Origin: Euleptes europaea
Taxonomy: Eukaryota > Chordata > Lepidosauria > Squamata > Sphaerodactylidae
Assembly (NCBI RefSeq): GCF_029931775.1
Contig: NC_079312.1
Location: forward strand, 122,262,872 to 122,326,871
Length of the DNA stretch: 64,000 nucleotides
Direction of reading: 5' to 3'
Position 1 is the first letter of the stretch. Every line of letters starts with the position of its first letter. The notes under the pieces were generated by a model, which worked only from the letters and a program-made list of their open reading frames with translations, had not been told where the DNA came from and made no database searches. Made by a program: the position numbers and the translations under genes. Below are positions 31,830-43,479 of this stretch, in pieces.

Positions 31830-33570
31830 TAATTGGATGAAAATGCCTGGACAGTGTGCCTGGTCAGTAGTATGCAACTCCCCACCCCCCGAGTTTAACT
31901 TGTCTGCACAGCACATCATAGTATTTAACTCAAAATCCCCAAGGATGTGCCACAATCTCACACTAGATGCAGCCTTTGTTTACGAATCATTTACAATTTT
32001 AATTCACTCGACTGGAGTAATGAGGTAGGGTTGGATGTGATGCTGGGCCCATCTTTCTTTTGTAAGTCAGTGATCACAAAAGCTGATGTGACTTAGCTAT
32101 ATAATTGGCTAGTGAAAGTTTCCTTTGAGTGAGTCGTTCTTAGTGTGATGTGACCCATGGGAATACCAGTTGCTGCTTCAAGGAGTCCCCAGAAATCAGG
32201 ACCAAAAGGAAACTTTAGAAGTGTTTTTATTAAATACAAACATTTGGTGATTTAAAGATTTCAGCAAAATAACAGAATGCAAGAATTTAAGAAAATCATT
32301 GTCAGATTTGCAAATATAAGCAGAAAACTATAACTCAAAGGAGGTGATAATTGGATTGTAATTATAAAGTTCAATGTAATAATTTGATGCTTGTATGTTT
32401 TGTTTGGAAAATAAAAAAATATTTTCTAAAAAAAAATTTCAGCAATATTATCTGGTATGAGATCAGTAAAACAATTATTCATAAGTCTTAAAAGTGCAAA
32501 GAGGGATTTTAATTAGATATCTTGCCAGATAGCATGAACCAGTGGGAGGAGGAGGCAATTTCACCCAAGTATCCTCCTCACTGCAGCCCCTTACACTGTG
32601 GTGCATTTTGAGTCCCCTGATCCTCAGGTATGATTTTCAGGACAAACGGCAGGCTGATGGGGAAGGTGAAACAAAGAATGATTTGCTGCACCCCTTCCAC
32701 AAGATTTTTACAGGATGCAGCCCAATGTGTCTTCTCTGACCAAAATACACATTGATAACATTGGCCTCTATCTCAAATCAGAGAGCATAGCTTAAAAAAC
32801 ACACACACAAATAGTCTCTTCAAATGTTTGTCAGTCTACCAATCAGAATGAAGCGCCACAATGTTAAAGAGGAAACCTTAATCAAAATGAAAACGTGTGT
32901 GTTAAGTGCTGTCAAGTCGCTTCCGACTCATGGCGACCCTATGAATCAAGTGTCCTCCAAAATGTCCTATCTTTGACAGCCTTGTTCAGGTCTTGCAAAT
33001 ACATAGGTAGCCAGAATTAGAATGCCATATATGTATAATATTTGGCCGCAAATATCCATCAGAATTCAAACATCGATAAGAGTCTGAAGAATGGTCACAA
33101 CACAATGTTTGCAAGGTGAACAATACAGGAAAAGAAGATGGTCTTCCAGAAGTAATCCATTTTGTTCTCAGACCTCTTCAGTTCCGTCTGAATCCTGCCA
33201 TGCATTTAATAACAACATATATCACAGTAGCATACAACTTACATAGACGTTCCAGGTAGCATATAGCTGCTTACAACATGTGTTCCAATATAGGATATCA
33301 GCGTGTCCAGCATAACATTCTAATTTTGGCTACCAATGTTTTTGTTTTGATTAATGTCAAGTCTACAGCATGAGACATTATAACTTCTTGGCTACCAACT
33401 GCTGCACTTTGGTTCAGAGACTTGCACCCATACTGCGTATAGAGAGAACTGGAGACCACCTGAGATATTTTACACTTTCTGCAAATGTTTAAATATCAAC
33501 TAACCTAATTCTCATTTTTCAAACTCTCGTTCTTCCCAGTTGGAAGTTACTTTCTTTTTCTTTTTACTGT
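31830..33570. other. Intergenic TMEM220-ADPRM, mostly unrecognised
   Basis: AT-rich. At 32,893-32,995 the segment 'ctgtcaagtcgcttccgactcatgg' and following is a fragment of an old sauropsid repeat. No gene seen. Confidence 0.4.
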
Positions 33571-33632
33571 ATTTGTTTGTTTTTATGTTTTGTTAAAAAC
33601 TTTAATAAAAATTTATTTTTAAAAAAACGAAA
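33545..33632 (+). mobile_element. LINE/retroposon A-rich tail
   Basis: 'gttaaaaactttaataaaaa' and 'tttatttttaaaaaaac' form a retroposon 3' tail similar to that at 20.25 kb (reverse sense). Coding sequence is absent. Confidence 0.4.
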
Positions 33633-33879
33633 TTACTTTCTGACACCACAGTGTTTTTTTCCCCCATAGGTTTTTCATAGGTTGCCTATTCTCAAAGGAC
33701 TTGGGCAGATCTTGAGCAAAGACTGCCTGTACCTACCTCAGAGATCCCTCTCTCCTAGCCCTTGAGAGGCTAGAACCACCAGCTGTGCTAAACCGTGATT
33801 TTTTCCCCTCAGTTGTCAGGTCAATTATTCTTTACTGGGAATTCTACGGTAAAGTGTATCTTAAATTCTTAATACATAT

Positions 33880-34422
33880 TAAAATAGTTATACCCAATAT
33901 TTCCCTCAGTGTAGGACATTCTGGACAGCCTCTCCTGGTATACCCCCCAACGAAAATTTACTGGTGGTCCCTGTGCCTAACAGCGCACGGCTGTCCTCGA
34001 CAAGAGCCAGAGCTTTTTTGGCCCTGGTTCCAGCCTGGTGGAATGCTCTGCCTGGTAACATCAGGGCCCTGCAGGATCTGAAAGTTTTCCACAGGGCCGG
34101 CAAGACAGAGCTTTTCCACCAGATTTATAATTGAGGACAGCAGCCTAAATTTGCTCATATTATCTATACAATCTACTGGCCTCCCCCCTTTTTTTCCCCT
34201 TAGTGGGAACAACAAAAAGCAAAGGGTTGCCACCTGTACGGTCCTTACAGCTTTTAGACTTGTGCTCCATCATGTTAGGTTTTTAGAATTTTATTGATGG
34301 TTTTATTATGGATTTTACTGTCTATTTATATGGTATATTGTTGTATTTTTTTAATAATGTTACCCGCCCTGAGCCATCTTGCTGGGGAGGGCGGGTTATA
34401 AGTCTAATAAATAAATATACAG
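33880..34422 (+). mobile_element. LINE 3' end (CR1/L3-like)
   Basis: 'cctggtggaatgctctgcct', 'gacagagcttttccaccaga' and the tail 'acccgccctgagccatcttg' then 'gcgggttataagtctaataa' are the standard 3' segment of this LINE group. Confidence 0.75.
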
Positions 34423-34539
34423 CAACCTATCACAACCTACCATGAAAGCATTATATAGAACCCTTCCTTCCCCATGTCCCCCCAAGCCCTTCAGAAAAGC
34501 TGACCGGCAGCACAGACAAAAACATTCAATTTGATACTC

Positions 34540-34860
34540 AAACCAAAAAGGCACTATGAAACAATAAAGTCTTCACATGGTGTCTAAAGGGCAGCAATGA
34601 GGGAGCTAGCCAGACCTCCCAGGGCAGGGAGTTCCACAGGCTACGTGCAACTGTCAAGAAAGCTCTACCCGTGTATCTACTTCCATAATTTATTTCGTAT
34701 ACTGTACACTTTGTTATGCCACTAGGCTCTACGAAGAATTCATTTTGTCTATCAGGAACCGTACCAGCCAAGCTTGGACCATTCCGTCTCTCTCAGCCTA
34801 ACCTACTTTGCGAGCTGTTGTGAGGATAACATGGAGGTGGGGAGAGGAATGTATAACATT
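34540..34860 (-). mobile_element. LINE 3' fragment, minus sense, with a SINE scrap
   Basis: In reverse it reads 'gtggaactccctgccctggg' and 'ccctttagacaccatgtgaa', the same 3' segment as its neighbour in opposite orientation. A scrap of SINE tail ('ttgtgaggataacatggagg') follows at about 34,815. Confidence 0.6.
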
Positions 34861-35814
34861 TACAGCTTCAAGGTTGGGATAAAAAAATGAGATAATACAC
34901 AAACAGGTGAACAATGTTAGCAGTAAGCATAACCAGTGTATTTCATAACAACCCATTGTGGGCTTAAACTGTGGTCGTCGGTATGTTTATTTGGAAATAG
35001 ACTCCGTTGACCTCAGTGGGGACCTACTTTCAAGGCAATGTACTTAGGAGGTTTTTTAAATACATGTATAACCTCTACTAGGCACATAGACAGTATATAC
35101 CGTATTGTGTTTGTCGCAGTGAAGCCTTTGACACAGGCTGCACTGAAGAGAGCATTCCAAACTGCTGGGAACTGGGCTGTCGGAAGGCTTGGCAAACAGA
35201 TGGGGGACTCAGACAAGATGCCGCTCTGGAGAAACCCCCTACAGCTTATGGGGAGTTCTAGAGAACCTGACAAAAAATGGCTGGACGAAGGAACTGGGAC
35301 AAAGACTGTGGGCTGAAAATATGGACCAGAGAAGAACAAAGAAGCAGCCAAGGAGAGAAAGTAGGACTGGTACAAAACCTCACATTCAGAATAGGAGAGG
35401 CTACGCACAAGTAACAGAAAAGAATGAGACAAGGCTGGGGACAGGGAGCCAAGCACATATAGCGTTGCTAGGTCTATAGCAAAGATCCTGCTTTAATTGC
35501 TGTTCTTTTAATGATTTCATGACAGGGGCATATTGTCAGCTGAGTCTTCTACTGTCACTGCTGCCCTGTGACTCAGTTTACCTAAGGGGGCAACACGTTC
35601 TTTGGCAGCTACATATCACGTACTGACTGCACCGACCAGCTAATTCCTTGGCTGTAAGCTTCTGCTAAAGTGTAACGCATTGGCAGTACAATCAGTAAAA
35701 ACGCCGTGGATTAAGTTTTAGGCACAACAGTAAAATACACTTACCATACCAAGATAGATATTGCCGTTTCAATATGTTAACATTTGTACGGCAAAGACCT
35801 GCAGTTCAAGCACT
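34861..35814. other. Intergenic TMEM220-ADPRM, nothing recognised
   Basis: The open frames at 35.0-35.5 kb on both strands overlap each other and have no known motif. They are not supported as genes. Confidence 0.35.
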
Positions 35815-35820
35815 TTTATT
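35815..35820 (-). terminator. ADPRM: ADPRM polyadenylation signal
   Basis: The plus strand shows tttatt, which is AATAAA on the coding strand, 150 bases after the ADPRM stop codon. Confidence 0.65.
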
Positions 35821-35970
35821 TCAAGTTTGCCAGTGAAGATGGAATTAATTATTTTCTACCCCTTACTTCATTGAGCAGTGCCGATGTTCAGTTCGTATGT
35901 CAGGCCTCTGGTCACCAGCTGCGCCCGCCACACTTTCTGTGGGTAAATTGGAACAAGCGTCAAATAATTA

Positions 35971-38900
35971 CTACTGCACAGCGCTGTCAGTTGTATCATT
36001 GCAGGACACAATTGCATTGTGATCTTTTCTGTAATGCATCACGAGATCTGGAACTCTGCCTCCTCCTTTTAATACCATCCTGTCGTCATAGACAGACACA
36101 GTTCCAAAAGCATTACTTTCGGGAGGAGTTTCGATAATTCCTTCAAGAGTAATATGATGGACTCCGTGAGAGTCTAAATAGTAACCACCGTCATGTAGGT
36201 GGCCTGCAAGAAAACAGACCACAGAGGGATGCGAGTGGATGACAGCAAGGGCATCCTTATAGTTCCAAGCAAGGCAGACACCGTTTGAAGAACGAGGGTG
36301 GATAGGTATGTGCCCTGCAAAAGAAGGAAAGAGGCACTCAAAACACATGAAATTTCACCGTTCTTTCACACCTCCACGGATTTTGCAGTTGCACAAAGTT
36401 TTGCACGACTTAGCAGTTTCTGCAGAAAGCTTCTAAGTAAAGCGAGTGCTGTACCTTGGGATATAATATTCTTTGCAAGTTTAAGAATTAAGTAGGCATT
36501 TGAAGCTGGTTTAGCCTTGCAACATTGATCTAGCATAGTGGTTAAGAGCATGGAATATGAGCTGAAGAGTCCCAATTCAAATGTCACATCAACCTGATTG
36601 GGTGACTTTAGGAAAGCCTCTAATTCTCTGCTCCAGTCTTCAATGTGGAGTAAATACTATTAGGGGTCATGGCTCAGTTTGTAGAGCCTCTGTTTGGCAT
36701 GCAGAAGGTCCCAGGTTCAAACACGGCATCTCCAGTTAAAGGGACTAGGCAAGTAGGTGATGTGAAAAACCTCTACCTGAGACTCCGGAGAGCCATTGCC
36801 AGTCTGAGTAGACAATACTGACTTTGATGGACCAAGGAAGCTTCATGTGTACAGGGTTGTTGTGAAGATATTGAAATAATATGTCAAGCAAAACACACAC
36901 ACACTATACAACATAAATCTTAAGTATTATTCTTCCTCTAACCGTTCAGGTAATTGTTAGCTAAGACTGCAGAGTGCAAGGTAGAGATCTCCCTGCCCTG
37001 GTTTCAGCTTCTCTCATTCTAATGATCCACTAAGGCGCCTTGTTCTAAGGACTGTGTTCCACCTGGGGTCTCCACAAACAAACACGCAAGTAACCTACTT
37101 AGCCTGCCTTTTAGGCACATTCTTTCTCTTCACAAGAATGTTTCAATTGTACTGACAAAGGGTTGATTCATAAGATAAAACAATTGGACCTGGCCATGCA
37201 CTAACTTCAATGTACGTCAGATTTGAGTCCAGTGGCACCTTAGAGACCAACAAGATTTTGGGGGTATAAGTTTTTGAGAGCTTATACCCCAGAAATCTTA
37301 TCCGTCTCTAAGATGCTACTGGACTCGAATCTAAGTGTTCACTGCAGACCAACATGGCTACCCTCTGGAACTATCTTCAATCTACACTGCAACTAGTTGT
37401 GTGACTAAGTACTCACTAACTTCTTGGTTGTTCAGCAAGATCCATTTTTCATTTCTATGTCATATTCTTTTTCTTCACACCTTAAAACTATCCTGAAAAT
37501 GGATCCAGCCTACATGCCAGCATCATCTACTGTGCAACTTGCCTGTATAGTATAAAACGAACTCGTTCCAAGGCCAGTGCCAGGTTCTGAGAACCTGACC
37601 TGAGAAGCAGCATTCCCGGATTTTCCATAATTGCAAAAGCGGGATGTTATTAGGCATGTAGGAGTGTTCCACTCCCTCCTAAACATCACATATTCAAAGG
37701 CTGAAAAAGCAACAATATAAACCTACCCGCTATCACAACTCTTTCTTGATGTTTGTCAGAATATGAAAGAACTTCATCGACCCAATCCAGCTGGTCTTGA
37801 CTGAACCCTCCATTGAATTGTACAAACTGATATTCAGCAAGGCCTGTAAGGAAAGAAAAACAATCAAGAACCTCGTCAAATAACATAGTCACGGTTTGGT
37901 TTCAAATGTGTATCTTGGGAAGAACAGCTTTTCCATGACAGGACTTCTAATTAAAAACAAGTTAATTTATATATAAGGACTTATCCAGCTTTCAACAGAA
38001 ACAGCATAAGAGTGCCTTTTCTTTAGCATTAGCAAAGACAGAAACTTCGGTTACCTAGCAAAGAGTTTTTACAAGGTGGACCTCTAGGAGCATTGTAGAG
38101 GGGAACAAAGTGGGAGCAGGGGGGGAATCAGCAGAAATCACCCTCTCATCTTCCAATAAAATCCTTTTTCATCAGCAGAACTGTTGTTACATGAACTGAA
38201 TGGCAACTTAGGATCCAACTCAAAGCCTTCCAGTTATCTAGAAACAATCTGGAGGAAAATTCCACCCCAGCTGCATTTTTTGGACAAAATGCACAGAGGA
38301 ATGGCTCTACAATTCTTTTGGACATTGTTAATATCATAGCTTGGATCCAGAGCAATGGGTGCACGGGCACAAGGACTTCTGCCTGTGGAGCTCAACTTTC
38401 TTCCCTCCCCCCACCCCCACTGCAGATTGGGAGCTGCAATGGGAGGGGGAGGTGAGAAAATTGTACTCTGCACCGAAGGAAATGCTGCTCTGGATCCAAG
38501 CCATAATTCCCAAAGTACAGCCACTCACCACTTAACAGTTTTCTTTTTGCGAACAGAAAAGTACACGAGGCATAAAAAGAACACCCAGAAATCTATTGAT
38601 TTTGCCCAGTTACTGTTAATATGGAGGTTAAAAAAATGCCCCACACTTGGTTGTTGCAAAGGAAAACTGATCTAGGGAAGAGTAGAAGGGCTATAATTGT
38701 CAGTAGTTTGGCACAAACAGTGGTTTGGAGTACCAGTAGTTTGGAGGACATTTTCATATTCTCCAAAAGGCTGCCAAGCTGGGACACAATCTGTCTAAAT
38801 CCTAACTGATTATTGCTCAGATCGTACACCTTTCCTCCATGCACGCTTTGGGCACAGCTCTCTCCAGGTGCTGTGGAGGCTGTCCTCTGCCACGGAGCTG

Positions 38901-41900
38901 CTTCCTCCATCCTTAGGAACTTCGGCTTTCACTAGACAATCCAATGAGTTGTAAAATGCCTAAGCCTGGCAATGAAGACTGCACCCAGGAGAAACATGCA
39001 CAGAGGAAATGTGTAGGATCCCAACCTATGACAGGAGCTTTTATAACAAGCTACAGAATTCGTTTTCCTCTGACAACTCCAGCCATTCCTGTGGTGGAAA
39101 ACACGCAGTGTTTATCAATCATAGATTATAGGTGGGTGTCTTCAGACATTTGTCTTCCCTCCACATATTAGTGGTGTTTTCTGTAAAGATAAATGTTTCC
39201 TTGAGAGCGGATGTTGCGCTGCTCACGCTCAAGAAGGCTGTGATTAGACCTTTAAAACAAACCATCCCTGAGCACTAGTATGCTGGCAAATTTCCAGCCA
39301 GTCTCCAATCTTACATTCTTGGACGAGGTGCCAAAGTGGGTTGTTGCCTCTCAGCTCCAGGGGTTCTCAGAAGAGACTGATTTTTTGGACTCATTTCAAC
39401 CTGGCTTCAGACCAGGATTTGGAACAGAGCCTGCTCTAGTAGACTTAGCTGATGACTTCCATTGAGAACGAGACAGAGGGACTGTGACCTTGCTCGTTCT
39501 GCTGGACCTCTCAGTGGCCTTTGAAACTATTGCCCATAGTATCCTACTGAGCCACCTCTCAGCACTGGGACTAAAAGACACTTTATTACAATCGATCAAG
39601 TTCCATCTGGGAGGGTTGGTCTCAGAAGATAGTGTTGGGTGTATTCCTGCTCTGCCCCAAGGCCATTGGCCTGTGGGGTGCCGCAGGGTTCCATCTTATC
39701 CCCTGTGCTATTTTATATCTAAACAAAGCCACTGGAAGGAGGGCGTCAGGAGGTATTTGCTGCAATGCCACCAATACGAAGATGACACCCAGCTCTACTT
39801 TTCTTTCCCACTGAATTCCAAGGATGCTGTTGATGTTCTGAACCAGTGCTTGGAGTCAGTAATGGGCTGGATGAGGGTGAACAAGCTGAAACTTAATCCT
39901 GACAAGACAGAGATTTTCTAGGTTAGTAGAAAGGAAGACCAGGGACTTCAGATCTCCTTTGTCTTAGACAGGGTTATAACCCCCTTGAAAAGCTAGGTTC
40001 ACAGCTTGGAAGTGCTGCTTGATACAGCTGTAACTTAGAAAACCAAGTGGCTTCTGTGGCTTGGAGTGTGTTTGTCCAGCTCCAGCTGGTGGATCAGTGT
40101 GTCCCTTCCTGGGCCAGTCAGCTCGAGCTGCAGATATCTGTACCTTATTACATCTAGACTATTAGAGTGTGCTCTACTTGGGGTTACCCTTGAAGAGTGT
40201 TCAGAAGCTGCAGCTAGTGCAGACTGCTGCGGCTAGACTGCCGGTCAGGGCCAGCTATCAGGAGCATACCTCTTTAATACTAAAGCAATTACATTAGCTA
40301 CTGATCCACTCCCAAGCCCAATTCAAGGTGTTGGCTTTGTCCTTTAAAGCCCTACATATGAAGGAATGTCTTCTCCCATATGTTAAGATTGCAGGGAGAT
40401 GCCCTCCTGTCTGCCCCATCAATTAAAGATGATTATTTGGTGGGTACATGAAAGAGGGCCTTTTCTGTGGCAGCCCCACAATTATGGAACAACCGCCCTA
40501 GGGTGTTGTGCCTGGCCCCATCACTGTTGATCTTCAGGAATCAGTTGAAAACAGTTTTATTTAGGACAGCATTTTGATTGCTTTAGCTTTTGTCATTGGC
40601 AGTCCTATTAGGACTTTTCTGTGATTTCTATGAGTTTTATAATTGCTGTTTTTATTGTTTTTTTTATGTTTTATTTATACTGTAAGCTGCCTTGCGTTCC
40701 TCGAGAGAAAGGCAGCTAATAAATGTTTTAAATAAATAAATGGTGGGTGAATCGCAACCTGTCTTTCCTGTAACTGATGGAACTGCCCTAAATAATGAGG
40801 AAACTATAGCTCCGTCTCAGGAAACCATGGCCTCTCCCCACATGACTGTGTCATATGATCTCAATTGTATTTGGAAGAGCTGTCATCACTTCATTGCCCA
40901 TTAGTGCAAGTCAGAGTCAATGCTACCATCACTGGCTTACTTTTCTGTATGCTGTTATATGCATGCAAACATTCATACAGATAGGTACGTAACAAAACAT
41001 GCCTTAATGTCTGAGTGAGGTGCACCCTTCCCTAGCGTTATACTAATGCCATAACATGTGCCATCTAATTTTGCTTGGTAGAACTTGGTGGCAAAATTTC
41101 CACTCAAAAGTGAACAACCTGCAGATTTGGTCCTTTCCAATACATTTTAGTATATCCCTGCAGATATGTTCAGCCAGGGATGAGGGGGGATAAAAATCCA
41201 ATAATAATAATAATAATAAATAATAAAATAAAAATAATAATAATGCATCTTTCTGACTAGCTTGAGGACAGATATTACCTACAGTGGAAACTTGCACTAG
41301 TCATGCTGCGCCATACCTATTGGACTATTCAAATTCTCGTTTCGATTCTTTTTCCGCAGGAGGCTCAGAGAATCCTGATATTTTTTGGTAGAGGGATCCC
41401 TCCCCAAAATACTTAAATCATAAGTATCAAGAAGAATGAATCGAAATTTAGCCTTTGGGCAAAAATGATAAGCATAATAAAATTCTGCAGAAGCTTCTTC
41501 TGTGGGACTCTGGTCTCTAGCAAAATTGCAAGGCAAAGTCTGATCTTGTAAATGCTTGCTGTTCAGCACAGATTCTCTTAGATAGTTTCTGCTGAAGTTA
41601 TACAATTCGTGGTTGCCCCATATATGATGGACTGGGGCCTTGAGCTTCTTAAATTTCTTCATGACTCTTCTTAGTGCTTTCTTTGATGTCTTATGTTGGG
41701 CGTTGAAGCCATCTATGATGTCCCCGAGCTGTAACACAAACTGAGGTGGAACTTCTTCCCTATTCCAATCTTCAATTGCACTTTGGAGGTGGCACAGGCT
41801 GTGCCTGTAGTATCTCTGCTGGGTTTCCAAATAATCATAGCCATCCTTTTGATCAGCATACTGAATATCTGCTATGACTCCAAAGGAGAACAACGCCTCA

Positions 41901-41947
41901 GAGGTTCCAGATGTTTCTCCCGGTCTGCAGCTAAGATCTTCATCCAT
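35971..41947 (-). CDS. ADPRM: ADPRM, Mn2+-dependent ADP-ribose/CDP-alcohol diphosphatase, three coding exons
   Basis: A cytosolic calcineurin-like metallophosphoesterase that hydrolyses ADP-ribose and CDP-choline-type substrates. Coding exons in gene order: 41,947-41,317; 37,843-37,727; 36,314-35,971. Phases close to 1092 bases, 363 residues (human 342). The joins read [13 protein letters not shown] and [11 protein letters not shown]. Motifs seen: first metal site D27-I-Q29 within [16 protein letters not shown] at 75-79, GNHE at 111-114, and toward the C-terminus GH-P and GHLHDGG. NVCLAWNY-like VCLAWNY and FGTV also match human ADPRM from memory. The start gives MDEDL, 19 residues before the conserved core. 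An acceptor (ttgtactag) lies about 25 bases upstream of the ATG at 41,973, so the upstream exon is probably non-coding and near 43.5-43.7 kb. Divergent from SCO1 and convergent with TMEM220. No broken feature. Confidence 0.95.
36540..36640 (+). mobile_element. Short tRNA-SINE head fragment
   Basis: 'atctagcatagtggttaaga' and 'aacctgattgggtgacttta' match the head and middle of the Sauria-related SINEs. Strongly diverged, in ADPRM intron 3. Confidence 0.4.
36662..36855 (+). mobile_element. tRNA-derived SINE ('ggctcagtttgtagagcc' family)
   Basis: A box 'tggctcagtttgtagagcct', B box 'aggttcaaaca', then 'tgccagtctgagtagacaat' and the end 'gcttcatgtgt'. The same family as at 22.75 kb, and better preserved. 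Confidence 0.75.
36856..37203. other. ADPRM intron, nothing recognised
   Basis: Non-coding sequence with a short (CA)n at about 36,893-36,903. Confidence 0.35.
37204..37375 (-). mobile_element. Foldback-family retroposon
   Basis: 'gagtccagtggcaccttaga' (37,214 on) pairs with 'tctaagatgctactggactc' (to 37,327), and 'ataagtttttgagagcttat' is the hairpin turn. The outer segment 'ctgcagaccaacatggctac' is the family signature. Confidence 0.75.
37376..37726. other. ADPRM intron, nothing recognised
   Basis: No repeat or exon identified. Confidence 0.35.
37844..38330. other. ADPRM intron, nothing recognised
   Basis: No repeat or exon identified. Confidence 0.3.
38333..38508. mobile_element. MITE-like element with 20-bp inverted ends
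   Basis: The left end 'atagcttggatccagagcaa' and right end 'tgctctggatccaagccata' are inverted with one or two mismatches. The centre holds a further imperfect fold ('gagctcaactttcttccctc' against 'gaggggg...agaaaattg'). A target duplication was not established. A loosely related piece ends 'actggatccaagccac' near 9080. Confidence 0.55.
38509..39190. other. ADPRM intron, nothing recognised
   Basis: No recognisable repeat. The minus frame at 38,593-38,910 has no motif support. Confidence 0.3.
39195..40742 (+). mobile_element. CR1/L3-like LINE, 5'-truncated, reverse transcriptase readable
   Basis: A non-LTR retrotransposon fragment in ADPRM intron 2, in antisense to the gene. Translation shows the RT order typical of the CR1/L3 group: [62 protein letters not shown] (the catalytic block is usually FADD or YADD, here YEDD), and [15 protein letters not shown] stop interrupts the frame after LADDFH (39,464) and a short indel shifts the middle near the PQG block, so the copy is dead. 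Endonuclease and ORF1 are missing. The 3' end 'ggcagctaataaatg' matches the fragment at 1-223. Confidence 0.88.
40743..41316. other. ADPRM intron, with (AAT)n microsatellite
   Basis: An AAT array lies at 41,200-41,244. Otherwise nothing recognised. Confidence 0.5.
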
Positions 41948-41974
41948 AACTGCCCAAAGTTCTTGTCAAAATCT

Positions 41975-42285
41975 AGTACAAGGGAAAAAAATAACAGTTC
42001 ATATACTAAAAGAGGTGGACCAAAATGAGAACAGGTGTATGTTTTATTTATATATAACTACTGTTGGGCCATCTGTTAGGCAAACTGCATTTCCATCAAA
42101 CTGGTGCAATAAAATACAGCATTTGGAATAATAGGTTACAGCTGCAATCTTATGCATGCTTACTGGGGTTAGTTCAATGGAGTTTACTCATTGCCTCACT
42201 TCTGATCAAACATACATAGGAACAGGCTAGATTGGTGCAATTATCTACGTTTATCTACATTTTTACTTCAGAATAGCCATAATGA
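41975..42285. other. ADPRM 5' intron, nothing recognised
   Basis: Short AT-rich stretch upstream of the coding start. Confidence 0.3.
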
Positions 42286-42286
42286 T

Positions 42287-42556
42287 AGAAGAAGAGTTGG
42301 TTTTTATATGCCGAATTTCTCTACCACTTAAAGAAGAATCAAACCGGCTTACAATCACCTTCCCTTCCCCTCCCCACAACAAACACCCTGTGAGGTAGGT
42401 GGGGCTGAGAGAGCTGTGACTAGCCCAAGGTCACCCAGCTGGCTTCATGTGTAGGGGTGGGGAAACCAACCTGGTTCACCAGATTAGCGTCCACCACTCT
42501 GTTCTCCAGATTACAGTCCACTGCTCCAAATCACTGCTTTTAACCACTACACCTGG
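42287..42556 (-). mobile_element. Sauria-type SINE, minus sense
   Basis: 'gaagagttggtttttatatg' through 'ttaaccactacacctggctt', nearly full length. Part of the double 'ggaggagtgggga' middle is deleted. Confidence 0.85.
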
Positions 42557-42900
42557 CTTTGAACTACATTACATGACAGTGGTAGTCTAAACTTCCTTGG
42601 GGAACAATATACATAAGCAAGCATTCACGACCTGGGTGGGTGGGTGTCCATCCAGACCACTGAACAAAGGTAGCTGTTAGCCTCTCTGGGGCCAGGATAT
42701 TTTGGTTGGAAGAAAAAAAAGGAAACCTTTGAACTTCCAAGCTGGCAACTCTCCTTGGAACAAATGTTAATCCCCAAAATTTGGCTTGCATTCTTGCAAA
42801 ACCCTCTTAGTTTTCAAGGGGTAATCCTCTGTTCCAGACATCCTGGTCCTTTCACACATCGCAGAACTCCTGAAAGAGTAAAATGGTCACTGAAAACACA
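42557..42900. other. ADPRM 5' intron, nothing recognised
   Basis: No feature identified. Confidence 0.3.
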
Positions 42901-42901
42901 G

Positions 42902-43090
42902 GCTGGTGTGGTGTAGTGGCTTTAGTGCAGTTCTAGGACTGCAAAGACCCAGGTCCAAATTTCTATGAGGAATCTGGGCCAGTCACTCTCAATCCTCCTA
43001 ATCTGCCATATAGGATTGTTGAGAGGATAAAATTGGAGAAGGGGTGAACCATCATGCCACTTCCAACTAGGGTAAAGTATAGAACCCCCC
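42902..43090 (+). mobile_element. tRNA-derived SINE, diverged
   Basis: Head 'gctggtgtggtgtagtggct', then 'gggccagtcactctcaatcc' and 'ttgttgagaggataaaattg'. A Sauria-related SINE of the 3.57-kb type. Confidence 0.65.
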
Positions 43091-43479
43091 CCCCAGCCAT
43101 CCAAATAGGTTTATCTATTTATAATGTACTCCAATATTTCTACATCACTTTTCTTCTTCAAGGGGACTCATAGAAGCCTACAACATTGTGGCATAGCCTG
43201 GGTGTCCCCGTAACACCAGCTTCCCCTTTTTTGGGGGAGGGGGTCCAATCTGAGGAGTCGCCCACGCTTGGGATCATTTAAATCTCGTAAGAACTAAAAT
43301 CTAAATTGAGCCTTGTTTCGTCTGTTTCTGTCACCGACCCATTTGGCTCCCAAGCACCACGCTTGCTGTTGTGGTCTGTATGTGGTTGGGGGGGTGGGGG
43401 TGGGATACACTGTTACTATGGGAACGGCGACTCACCCGCTTTAAGGAGACCGAATCATAGGAGAAAAGTCCTACTCCCA

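Noticed and set aside
35013-35479. Opposed frames of 147 and 96 codons between TMEM220 and ADPRM
   Set aside because: The two strands overlap, neither has a recognisable motif, and the region has no CpG island or splice context.
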